This document shows, one piece after another, positions 1-6,154 of a stretch of 6,569 nucleotides of DNA. The notes under the pieces were generated by a model. It was not told the origin of the DNA. It was given only the letters and a program-made list of their open reading frames with translations, and did no database searches. Made by a program: the position numbers and the translations under genes. Positions within the stretch are counted from its first letter, which is position 1. Every line of letters begins with the position of its first letter. This DNA comes from Candidatus Equibacterium intestinale (GTDB lineage Bacteria; Bacteroidota; Bacteroidia; Bacteroidales; UBA932), in contig JAGHVP010000058.1 in the NCBI GenBank assembly GCA_018064305.1, forward strand, positions 1 through 6,569, read 5' to 3'.

Positions 1-520
1 CGCTGAAGCCGCTGAAAAGGCAGGCGCAGACGGCAAGGGCGCAGTGCTCGGTCACACGCTCAAACTGTATGCCTCACGTTTCCTTCCTTCAAGCGACTCG
101 CTCATTCCCACAGGCGAAAAGGCACCCGTGGCAGGGACTCCGATGGACTTCACTTCTGCAAAGGCGCTCGGCAGCGACATATCCGCAGACTTCGAGCCTC
201 TCAAGTTCGGCAAGGGTTATGACCACTGCTTCTGCCTCGACGGCTACGACGGCACAGTCCGTCCCGCTGCAGAGCTCTGCTGTGCAGAATCGGGCCGCAA
301 GGTGATAATGTCAACAAACCAGCCCGGAGTGCAGATTTACACAGGCTGCTGGCTTGACGGCTGCCCCGACTCCCCCACCGGCTACAAGTATCACGACTAC
401 GATGCAGTAGCAATGGAATGCCAGGCATTCCCCGACTCTCCCAACAGGCCGGACTTCCCCTTCAAGCCTCTCCTTCCCGGCGAGACCTACACAAACATCA
501 TCGAATGGCAGTTCCAATAG
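1..520 (+). CDS. galM: Aldose 1-epimerase (mutarotase), C-terminal part, cut by window edge
   Basis: Interconverts the alpha and beta anomers of aldoses such as galactose and glucose before phosphorylation. The frame is open from base 2, so the start and N-terminal half lie left of the window; about 172 codons are present against roughly 340-380 for the family. Family signatures appear in order: GH-L-L followed by LIPTGE and V-GTP-DF (about 44-151), the YDH substrate-binding motif with its Asp at 221-223, PGVQIYTG (about 323-346), ECQAFPDSPN with the presumed catalytic-base Glu at 416-418, and a closing PGETYTN-IEW-F. The conserved NHSYFN histidine would fall just outside. The first visible residues are an Ala/Gly/Lys-rich linker. 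The gene converges on the toxin-antitoxin cassette and ends at a strong terminator. The family call is firm; the exact sugar is unknown. A GTG at 44 is not the start, because the homology runs through it. Confidence 0.9.
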   Translation, partial: AEAAEKAGADGKGAVLGHTLKLYASRFLPSSDSLIPTGEKAPVAGTPMDFTSAKALGSDISADFEPLKFGKGYDHCFCLDGYDGTVRPAAELCCAESGRKVIMSTNQPGVQIYTGCWLDGCPDSPTGYKYHDYDAVAMECQAFPDSPNRPDFPFKPLLPGETYTNIIEWQFQ

Positions 521-538
521 GCCGCTCCAGTTATCGAG

Positions 539-572
539 AAAAGGCTCCGAGCTTATGACTTGGGGCCTTTTT
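539..572 (+). terminator. Intrinsic terminator after galM
   Basis: The arms at 539-551 (AAAAGGCTCCGAG) and 559-571 (CTTGGGGCCTTTT) form a 13-bp stem with two G-U wobbles and a 7-nt loop. The T-tract begins inside the 3' arm. It lies 19 nt after the galM stop. Read on the minus strand, the two wobbles (546/564 and 549/561) become A-C mismatches and only four Ts follow, so the element is built for + strand transcripts and would stop transcripts of the convergent toxin gene less well. Confidence 0.85.
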
Positions 573-599
573 CGTTATGGGGTGCGGCCCGCAGAGGCT

Positions 600-1013
600 T
601 TACTCTGTAATCGCCGCTACGAACTCGGCGGGGGATATTATGCGGAGGGAGTCGGTTGGGGTGGAGAGCAGATGCCTGTCGCGGGTGACCATCACGTGGC
701 AGGCATTTTCGCGGGCGCAGGCCAGCTGGAGGGCGTCTTCAGGGTCTTCAACATCCAGCTGGAGAGAGTCGTTCCACTGCCCCGGTGTCATAGGAAGAAT
801 CGTGAACATCTTCTGCAGAAATGAGGCTGTGACAGACTTGTTGCACTTGCGGATGACATACAGCGCATTCACTCCCGTAAGAACAGATATGCATATCCTG
901 TAATACGGAGTGCTGCCGGCAATGACTATTTTCTCAGCCACACCATCACCCATTCTGCCTGTGAAATAGTCAAGCAGGACATTCGTATCCAGAAATACCT
1001 TTACCTGTTCCAT
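600..1013 (-). CDS. PIN-domain toxin (VapC-like ribonuclease)
   Basis: 137 residues, the usual size of a single PIN domain, the metal-dependent RNase fold of VapC-type toxins. The N-terminal strand carries the DTNVLLD motif (D9), the first catalytic acid. The middle has the ISVLT...ALYVIRK pattern (42-56) of PIN proteins related to the PIN_3 group, then DPEDALQLA (90-98, with D90, E92 and D93), then VTRD (109-112) and the closing ISP-EF segment (126-131). Two details are atypical: the mid-domain acid position is occupied by N49 or nearby neutral residues, and the Asp of the usual TRN-x-x-DF motif is replaced by Leu (TRDRHLL), with D112 a possible stand-in. The start codon overlaps the end of the upstream antitoxin gene by 13 nt, so the pair is probably translationally coupled; AAAGG sits 2 nt before the ATG. 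The likely target is RNA, but which RNA cannot be read from sequence. It may be weakly active. Confidence 0.85.
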   Translation of the reverse strand: MEQVKVFLDTNVLLDYFTGRMGDGVAEKIVIAGSTPYYRICISVLTGVNALYVIRKCNKSVTASFLQKMFTILPMTPGQWNDSLQLDVEDPEDALQLACARENACHVMVTRDRHLLSTPTDSLRIISPAEFVAAITE

Positions 1014-1510
1014 ATCCTTTCAAATCGCTCATCCTTTTCACAATCTTCTACCGATTCCGGCGTAACGCAGCCCGAATATTTTCTGGCAAGCCGGCTGGGA
1101 ATCGATGAGAAGTCAACCTTCGGCAAAGAGACGGCACTTTCTGAATCTTTTGAAATAAGTGCCTTTATGTACGCGGCAATATCTGTCCCGTTCTTTCTGG
1201 CATTGATGGCAGCCTGCTGATATGATTTGCTGTCCAGGTAAACAGCCCCGGCCGCTGGGTCACAGAGCACGCCCGCACCATATCCATCCACCAGCGAAGA
1301 AACACCTGTTATCTCCTCACCAAGAGCCTGCGACAGCTCTGCAAGCAGGTCGCTTGTGAAATTATGACTTCCGCTCAGCCATCTGGTCACTTCTGAACGG
1401 CTGCGCCCCACAGCATCCGCCAGCTGGCTCTTGCTGAGCCCCTTCCTTTCCATAGCGGAAGCAAGCTGCTGCGCTATGACCATCCTTCTTTTTTCAGAAC
1501 TTGATATCAT
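1001..1510 (-). CDS. XRE-family antitoxin / autorepressor of the PIN toxin
   Basis: 169 residues from the ATG at 1508-1510. Residues 10-65 form an XRE (Cro/CI-type) helix-turn-helix, with GLSKSQLADAVGRSRSEVTRWLSG as the recognition core. Residues 89-121 (AVYLD, then a helix, NGTD, then AAYIKALI) read like a ribbon-helix-helix unit. Residues 128-169 form a polar, charged tail ending DERFERIWNR, similar in style to the toxin-neutralising tails of antitoxins paired with PIN_3-like toxins. Expected role: bind and block the downstream PIN toxin and repress the shared promoter through the palindrome just upstream. An in-frame GTG at 1532-1534 would lengthen the protein by 8 residues, but it lies inside the operator and upstream of the -7 box, so it is rejected. 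A second ATG at 1481-1483, preceded by AGAAGG, is an alternative start that still keeps the whole HTH. The gene has its own promoter, separate from the sugar operon. The middle and tail assignments are pattern-based inference. Confidence 0.85.
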   Translation of the reverse strand: MISSSEKRRMVIAQQLASAMERKGLSKSQLADAVGRSRSEVTRWLSGSHNFTSDLLAELSQALGEEITGVSSLVDGYGAGVLCDPAAGAVYLDSKSYQQAAINARKNGTDIAAYIKALISKDSESAVSLPKVDFSSIPSRLARKYSGCVTPESVEDCEKDERFERIWNR

Positions 1511-1514
1511 AGTG

Positions 1515-1545
1515 CAAATATAACAGAAATTCACTTATATGCAAA
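1515..1545 (-). promoter_or_regulatory. Bacteroidales-type promoter of the toxin-antitoxin cassette
   Basis: On the minus strand, TTTG at 1545-1542 (-33 box) is followed after exactly 19 nt by TATATTTG at 1522-1515. This is a full match to the published Bacteroides -7 consensus TAnnTTTG with its TTTG -33 element. Only CACT separates the -7 box from the antitoxin ATG at 1510, so the transcript would start at or within a few bases of the start codon. Confidence 0.75.
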
Positions 1546-1565
1546 TTATACATATAAGTGAATTT
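1527..1565. promoter_or_regulatory. Perfect 15-bp inverted repeat, probable antitoxin operator
   Basis: The left arm AAATTCACTTATATG (1527-1541) is exactly repeated as its reverse complement CATATAAGTGAATTT (1551-1565) around a 9-nt AT-rich spacer. On the minus strand the spacer ends in the -33 TTTG, and the arm at 1527-1541 fills most of the gap between the -33 and -7 boxes. A repressor bound here would block RNA polymerase. Arm centres are 24 bp apart, a little over two helical turns. The site lies upstream of the expected transcript start, so it should act as DNA and not as an RNA hairpin. Assignment to the XRE antitoxin rests on position and on the habits of such systems. Confidence 0.8.
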
Positions 1566-1578
1566 ATATTCGGGTTTC

Positions 1579-1601
1579 AAAAAGCTCCGCAGCGGCTCTT
1601 T
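1579..1601 (-). terminator. Probable intrinsic terminator of the sugar operon, overlapping the gmhA stop
   Basis: On the minus strand, AAAG-AG-CCG (1601-1593) pairs with CGG-AG-CTTT (1589-1581) around a CTG loop, leading into five Ts (1583-1579). The internal AG/AG is a tandem G-A mismatch that can stack stably. The 5' arm uses the last A residues of the gmhA TAA codon. The stem is short, so strength is uncertain. It separates the sugar operon from the toxin-antitoxin promoter 34 nt further on. Confidence 0.5.
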
Positions 1602-2172
1602 ACAGCACCAGGCTTTCGGCCACCTCGATCATGATGTGGACAGCAAGGATGTGCATCTCCTGGATGCGGTCGCTGTAGCCGCTGTGGTCTACTGCGATGA
1701 CAACGTCTGAAAGTGCAGCCAGTTTGTTCTGCCCCTTGCGGGTCATCCCCACAACCTTCATTCCGATAGCCTTTGCAGCCTCTGCTGCGCGTACGATGTT
1801 CTCTGAATTGCCGCTTGTTGAGAAACCGATCAGGAGGTCGGCAGGACCGCCGATGGCCTGAACGTGCTTCGAATAGATTTCGGCGAACGAATAGTCATTC
1901 GCCACACATGTGATGTGGGCGGGATCGTTGAGGGCCACTGCCGGCAGAGGACGGCGGTTGCAGCGGAAACGGCCAGTGAGCTCCTCGGCGAAATGAGTCG
2001 CATCGCAGAGCGAGCCGCCGTTACCACAGGTTATCACCTTGCCGCCGGCCTTGATTGTCTCGGCAATCAGGCATCCTGCATTGTATATACTGTCCGCCGT
2101 AGCGGGATCATTCAAAAAAGACTGAGAAACCTTTGCGGACTCGGCCAAACTGTTCAATACTGTTTCTTTCAT
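1600..2172 (-). CDS. gmhA: Phosphoheptose isomerase, GmhA-type SIS-domain protein
   Basis: Cytoplasmic isomerase expected to convert D-sedoheptulose 7-phosphate to D-glycero-D-manno-heptose 7-phosphate, the first step to ADP-heptose for lipopolysaccharide. Its 190 residues match the roughly 192 of E. coli GmhA nearly end to end. The SIS phosphate-binding regions are CGNGGS (49-54) and STSGNS (118-123). The HFAEELTGR stretch (60-68) and DRIQE-HI--HI (168-180) supply H60, E64, Q171 and H179, equivalent to the metal/active-site residues H61, E65, Q172 and H180 of characterised GmhA proteins. It starts 3 nt after the GH32 stop and is the last gene of the operon, an unusual place, since gmhA is normally grouped with heptose or envelope genes. 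All catalytic positions are intact, so heptose isomerase is the default call. Acting on the ketose/manno-aldose pair fructose-6-P/mannose-6-P is a possible alternative suggested only by context. Confidence 0.88.
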   Translation of the reverse strand: MKETVLNSLAESAKVSQSFLNDPATADSIYNAGCLIAETIKAGGKVITCGNGGSLCDATHFAEELTGRFRCNRRPLPAVALNDPAHITCVANDYSFAEIYSKHVQAIGGPADLLIGFSTSGNSENIVRAAEAAKAIGMKVVGMTRKGQNKLAALSDVVIAVDHSGYSDRIQEMHILAVHIMIEVAESLVL

Positions 2173-2175
2173 AAT

Positions 2176-3945
2176 TTATTTACCCATTTTTGCCGCGCTG
2201 AAATCACCCACCGTCATTGCAGAATCGGTGAAGAATTCAATCGTATCATAGAATTTCTTAGGGAAGATCTGGTTGGTCATCACACGCGATCCGTTGTCTA
2301 TGAAAAGCTCTGTGCTCTGACGGTCTACAAACAACTCGACCTCATAGCTTTCCCCGGCCACAAGCGGGCACACGACCAGGCGCGACGAGAAGTCTTCGTC
2401 GAACACCACCTTCGAGCTCCTGCTGCGGTCCATCACCACCTTTGCCTCTTCGCCGTCAACTACAGAGAATTTGTATTCTATCATCTCCCCCTCATTGTTT
2501 TTCAGGCGGAAGCCATACTCGCCCAGCGCGCTGAGGGTGAAATGGATGAAATATGCGCCGTCGTTGTTTTTCAGGATATCGAAGCACTCAGAGCCCTCGA
2601 CAACGAATTCGTCACGTGTTTCCTCGAAGCTCTTGTCTGTATAGATTTCAGGCGAAGGAACACTCGCAACAATGAAGGACTCCCCTTCTGCACGTACCTC
2701 GAGGTCGCGGGGAATTGTCATACCGTTGCGGAATTCCACCGAAGGAGTATGGTTGGTATATGCCCAGTCACTCATCCATCCTATGTAGATTGCGCGGCTG
2801 CCGGTGTTGCTGTATACCACACCGGCATAGTTGTCACGGCCGTAGTCAAGCCAGAGCGGATAGTCGAGAGGATCTTCGACGAAAGTGCCGTTCTGCCATG
2901 TGCCTATGAAATACTGCACCGCACCGCCTTCATTCGGGCCGTGAGGATATATACTGGTAAGCAGCACATACTTCTGCACAGTGTCGGCCTCGTTCAGCGC
3001 TGGCACAGGGAACATTGCGGGGCATTCCCACCATCCGTCGTGGCTGCCCACTCCCCGTCCGAACTCGCCGGTGAAGTTCCACTCCGCCAGATTGTCAGAT
3101 TCGTAGAAACGCAGGCATTCGCCAATTGTCACAGCCATCACCCACTTGCCGTCGATCTGCAGCACGTATGGGTCGCGGAAATCGCGGCGGTGCTCTTCAA
3201 TCACGGGATTGCCGCCGTAAGGGGTGTAGGTATAACCGCCGTCGGTACTGTGGGCGATGCCGATGCGCTGCCCGTTGCCGTCTATCGAATAAACTGCCAC
3301 CAGGGTGTTCTCCCCGAAACCGGTGGTATTCTCCTTGTCAACCACAGTACATCCCGAGAAGATGCACCCGAGGCTGTCGGGACGCAGAATCACCTCCTGC
3401 TCCTTCCAGTGGACAAGGTCCTTTGAAGTGGTATGACCCCAGTGCATATAGCCCCACAGGTTACCGTAGGGATTTGCCTGGTAGCTGAGGTGATACACAC
3501 CGTCGTGGTAGACCAGGCCGTTGGGGTCGTTGGTCCAGCCATGGTAGGGAGTCATGTGGTATTTCTGGCGGTACTGCTCGTCATATTCAAAGTCGAAATC
3601 GTTGCTCTGACGCAGCGCCGTTACGCCGAACCATTCTGCATGAGCCTTGTCGATATAGATATCAAGCTTTTTCCCACGGTATTCCGAAATGTCGACAGGG
3701 ACATATAACTGCGCCGAATCAGTGGCCAGATACATCTCTATCTGATGACCGAATATATCTTCCTCACCGCATTTGAAGGTGAGCTGGGTCTGAGGCGCAC
3801 CGTCGTGAATCGGGAAGATCAGGTATTTCTTCTGAGCCTTGAGGGTGACAACCACCTGGTCGCCGTTCACAACCACCATCCTGCCGTCGTTGCAGGAAAC
3901 TGCCAGCAGCACTGCCGCCAGCAGTCCGAAAGCCAGGCGTTTCAT
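2176..3945 (-). CDS. GH32 glycoside hydrolase lipoprotein (fructan/sucrose hydrolase)
   Basis: Hydrolyses beta-fructofuranosyl bonds (sucrose, fructo-oligosaccharides, inulin or levan), releasing fructose outside the cytoplasm. 589 residues. Residues 1-18 form a lipoprotein signal ending LLAVSC, so C18 is the likely lipidated residue; only D20 follows closely, so export to the cell surface is uncertain. Residues about 22-120 form a beta-rich N-terminal domain seen in Bacteroidales GH32 proteins. The five-bladed propeller follows: WTNDPNG with nucleophile D140, FSGC (196-199), FRDP with transition-state stabiliser D258, and WECP with acid/base E307. The last ~150 residues form the GH32 C-terminal beta sandwich, including VDRQSTELFIDNG. 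All catalytic residues are intact; YQANP and FSGC differ slightly from the commoner YQYNP and FSGS. It sits 3 nt after the transporter stop. Chain-length and linkage preference cannot be told from sequence. Confidence 0.93.
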   Translation of the reverse strand: MKRLAFGLLAAVLLAVSCNDGRMVVVNGDQVVVTLKAQKKYLIFPIHDGAPQTQLTFKCGEEDIFGHQIEMYLATDSAQLYVPVDISEYRGKKLDIYIDKAHAEWFGVTALRQSNDFDFEYDEQYRQKYHMTPYHGWTNDPNGLVYHDGVYHLSYQANPYGNLWGYMHWGHTTSKDLVHWKEQEVILRPDSLGCIFSGCTVVDKENTTGFGENTLVAVYSIDGNGQRIGIAHSTDGGYTYTPYGGNPVIEEHRRDFRDPYVLQIDGKWVMAVTIGECLRFYESDNLAEWNFTGEFGRGVGSHDGWWECPAMFPVPALNEADTVQKYVLLTSIYPHGPNEGGAVQYFIGTWQNGTFVEDPLDYPLWLDYGRDNYAGVVYSNTGSRAIYIGWMSDWAYTNHTPSVEFRNGMTIPRDLEVRAEGESFIVASVPSPEIYTDKSFEETRDEFVVEGSECFDILKNNDGAYFIHFTLSALGEYGFRLKNNEGEMIEYKFSVVDGEEAKVVMDRSRSSKVVFDEDFSSRLVVCPLVAGESYEVELFVDRQSTELFIDNGSRVMTNQIFPKKFYDTIEFFTDSAMTVGDFSAAKMGK

Positions 3946-3948
3946 AAG

Positions 3949-5124
3949 CTATTCTGTCTTTTTGCTCTTGATACCGAGGGCATAGAGCAGCAGATATACA
4001 GCACCGAGGGCAATGATTGCCACAGCACCGTTCTGTCCGAACTTGTCACTCATGAGCCCCATCAGCAGAGGGAAAAGTGTGCCTCCGAAAAGGCCCATGA
4101 TCATAAGGCTGCTTATCTCGTTCTGCTTGTCGGGCACGGCCAGGAAAGCCTGTGAGATAACCATAGAGAAGATGTTGGAGTTGGCAAGGCCGATAAGCAC
4201 TACAGCGCCGTACAGCACCACGGGAGTCTGTCCCACAAAGAAGCCCACCACAGCCACCAGCATCATTATCATGCTGATTATGAAGAATCTGCGGGTAGGC
4301 ATCATATTAAGCAGGAAAGTGCCTGCGAAAGAGCCTATCATACGGCAGATGAAATAGAGCGATGTTGCGAATGCAGCTGCATCGAGAGTCATGCCCAGAC
4401 GCTCCTGGAAGATCTTGGGGGTGGTGGTGTTGACTCCCACATCGATGCCCACATGGCAGAGGATACCTATGAACGCCAGCAGCACTGCCGATTTGCCCAG
4501 CAGGCCGAAGCACTCCATGAAAGTGGAAGGCTTGCCCTCTACGGGAGCCTCTTCGATTTTGGTGAGGCCCAGCCAGAGAGCCGCAAGGATGCAGACAATC
4601 AGGTAGATGGGGAAAAGCACCCTCCAGTCGAGTCCGAACTGATAGATTTTACCAGTTGCGGCAGCGGCTGCAATCATAGGAGCCAGGAACGATGCGATGG
4701 CCTTCACGAACTGCCCAAGGGTGAGGCTGGATGCCAGACGGTCACCAGACACAAGCGAGCTCATGAGAGGGTTGAGAGCCACCTGCAGGATGGCGTTTGC
4801 AATGCCGAGGAGCGAGAATGCAGCCAGCATAAGTGCATATCCATTGCCGAGCACCGGCAGGAAAAGGCTCACGCAAGTAATTATCAATGAAATCATTACT
4901 GTTTTCTTGCGGCCTATCTTGTTCATCAGCATGCCTGTGGGGATGCTGAAAATCAGGAACCAGAAGAAAAGCAGAGAAGGTATGAAGTTGGCCTGGGCGT
5001 CGGAGAGGTTCAGGTCAGCCTTTACATAGTTTGAAGCAATGCCCACCAGGTCCACAAAGCCCATCACAAAGAACGAGAGGAGCACCGGGAGAAGAGTGGT
5101 GAATTTGGTTTTCTGAGTAGCCAT
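3949..5124 (-). CDS. MFS sugar transporter, FucP-like
   Basis: Inner-membrane major facilitator, 391 residues with about 12 hydrophobic segments in two halves joined by a polar loop near residues 188-205. The N-terminal half carries the MFS motif A, GMLMNKIGRKK (64-74), in the cytoplasmic loop after TM2. TM1 has MGFVDL with a buried D25, and TM4 has LQVALNP (113-119), the counterpart of the LETAANP region of fucose permease. This places it near the FHS/FucP sugar:proton symporters, with Gln in place of the usual Glu. Between the extracellular hydrolases and a sugar kinase, it is best read as the importer of the monosaccharide they release, such as fructose, mannose or glucose. The 49-nt gap to the kinase (5125-5173) shows no clear terminator, promoter or ribosome binding site, so it is probably co-transcribed. 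The exact substrate is unknown. Confidence 0.88.
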   Translation of the reverse strand: MATQKTKFTTLLPVLLSFFVMGFVDLVGIASNYVKADLNLSDAQANFIPSLLFFWFLIFSIPTGMLMNKIGRKKTVMISLIITCVSLFLPVLGNGYALMLAAFSLLGIANAILQVALNPLMSSLVSGDRLASSLTLGQFVKAIASFLAPMIAAAAATGKIYQFGLDWRVLFPIYLIVCILAALWLGLTKIEEAPVEGKPSTFMECFGLLGKSAVLLAFIGILCHVGIDVGVNTTTPKIFQERLGMTLDAAAFATSLYFICRMIGSFAGTFLLNMMPTRRFFIISMIMMLVAVVGFFVGQTPVVLYGAVVLIGLANSNIFSMVISQAFLAVPDKQNEISSLMIMGLFGGTLFPLLMGLMSDKFGQNGAVAIIALGAVYLLLYALGIKSKKTE

Positions 5125-5173
5125 ATCGGTTATAGTTTAGTTATTTGGTCAGTAGTAATAATTCATGCCGGAT

Positions 5174-6154
5174 CTATGCTTCCAGCTTCTCTGCAAGGTC
5201 TGCCGCGATGCTGAGCGAAGCATAGTCGCCGATGGCCTCGCCGAGGGCTGCGGGCACCACGCGGCACACTTTTGCGGCACCGGGAAGTGCATCGGCCTCG
5301 ATGGCCTCCTGCATCACACCGTACATGAGTTTTTCGTTGCGGGCATATACACTGCCTATTACAATCATCTCGGGGTTGAGGATGTCTATCACAATGGCCA
5401 GGCCGCGTCCCAGGTAGCGGGCAGAAGTATGGTAGATTTCTATTGCAAGTTCATCACCTGCAGCGGCAGCCTCAGCCACCTGCTTTGCGGTGATGTCGTT
5501 GATGGCCGAAGGCTCGCACCACGGCACTTTCTTTCCATTCTGGACTGCCTCCATCACAAAGGTCTTTGCAATCTGGGCTATTCCGCCACCGCTTGCAAAC
5601 CCCTCGAACGAGCCTTTCTTGCCATAGCCCACCGGACCGAATTCACTCAGACGGATATGGCCGAGCTCACCTGCATTGTCGTTGGTGCCGCTGTAGAGGT
5701 GTCCGTCTATGATAAGGCCGGCGCCGAGTCCGGTGCCGAAAGTAAGGAACGCCATGTTGCGTGTCCCCTTTCCTGCTCCGAACTTCCATTCTGCAAGTGC
5801 GCATGCATTGGCATCATTCTGCAGGGCTGCAGGGATGCCTGTACGCTCTTCAACCAGCTTCACGATGGGGATGTTGTCCCATCCGGGAAGGTTGGGAGGA
5901 GACATCACAACACCTGTGGCGCTGCTGAGCGGACCGCCGCAGCTGATACCGGCAGCTGCTGTGTTTTCGGGAGTGAGGCCGTGACGGGCCATCATCCCAC
6001 ATGCGTTGTTGAGGATATTTTCAATGGTCTCTGGAGCGGCTGTGGTGTCAAAGCGGATCTTGTCTTTGATTGTAACGCCTTCCGATGTACGCACTCCATA
6101 GATGATGGCGCATTTCGTGCCGCCCACATCTATTCCTAATATATTCTGTTTCAT
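5174..6154 (-). CDS. ROK-family sugar kinase (hexokinase/fructokinase-like)
   Basis: Cytoplasmic ATP-dependent kinase expected to phosphorylate an imported hexose, probably at C6. 326 residues, normal for the family. ILGIDVGGTK (5-14) is the ATP phosphate-binding loop. QNDANACALAEW (112-123) includes the catalytic base D114. FGTGLGAG (139-146) is the second phosphate-binding loop. GELGH (162-166) and FEGFASG (183-189) hold the sugar-binding E163, H166 and E184. The ROK zinc motif, normally C-x-C-G-x-x-G-C-x-E, here reads VGYGKKGSFE (175-184), so all three cysteines are replaced and zinc binding is unlikely. There is no N-terminal DNA-binding domain, so it is a kinase, not a ROK repressor. Its ATG overlaps the stop of the upstream glycosidase (ATGA), implying translational coupling. 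Fructose, mannose and glucose are all plausible substrates. Confidence 0.88.
   Translation of the reverse strand: MKQNILGIDVGGTKCAIIYGVRTSEGVTIKDKIRFDTTAAPETIENILNNACGMMARHGLTPENTAAAGISCGGPLSSATGVVMSPPNLPGWDNIPIVKLVEERTGIPAALQNDANACALAEWKFGAGKGTRNMAFLTFGTGLGAGLIIDGHLYSGTNDNAGELGHIRLSEFGPVGYGKKGSFEGFASGGGIAQIAKTFVMEAVQNGKKVPWCEPSAINDITAKQVAEAAAAGDELAIEIYHTSARYLGRGLAIVIDILNPEMIVIGSVYARNEKLMYGVMQEAIEADALPGAAKVCRVVPAALGEAIGDYASLSIAADLAEKLEA

Noticed and set aside
44..46. GTG at 44 as a start for a short galM
   Set aside because: The reading frame is open back to base 2 and the mutarotase homology crosses this point, so the gene is cut by the window edge and not internally truncated.
722..762. 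CCAGCTGGA occurring twice about 30 bp apart
   Set aside because: Both copies lie inside the PIN coding region and are explained by similar codons for Leu and Gln; there is no further repeat structure.
555..903. Short + strand open frames opposite the PIN gene
   Set aside because: The first begins inside the terminator stem and both lie antisense to a well-supported PIN domain; neither product resembles a known protein.
1511..1534. GTG at 1532-1534 as the start of the antitoxin
   Set aside because: It lies within the palindromic operator and upstream of the -7 box, so it would not be transcribed from the recognised promoter; the HTH is complete without it.
600..1534. The HTH + PIN pair as a wholly new defence system
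   Set aside because: Gene order, overlap, sizes and operator all fit an ordinary type II toxin-antitoxin cassette; only the antitoxin domain make-up and the toxin active site look unusual.
1864..3426. A 520-codon open frame on the + strand, antisense to gmhA and the GH32 gene
   Set aside because: It is in exact codon register with both minus-strand genes, so it stays open simply because they avoid TTA, CTA and TCA codons. The product is Cys/His-rich with no recognisable family, while the minus strand has full-length homology.
5165..6139. A 324-codon open frame on the + strand opposite the ROK kinase
   Set aside because: Same codon-register shadow effect; the product has no family features, and the ROK motifs on the minus strand are unambiguous.
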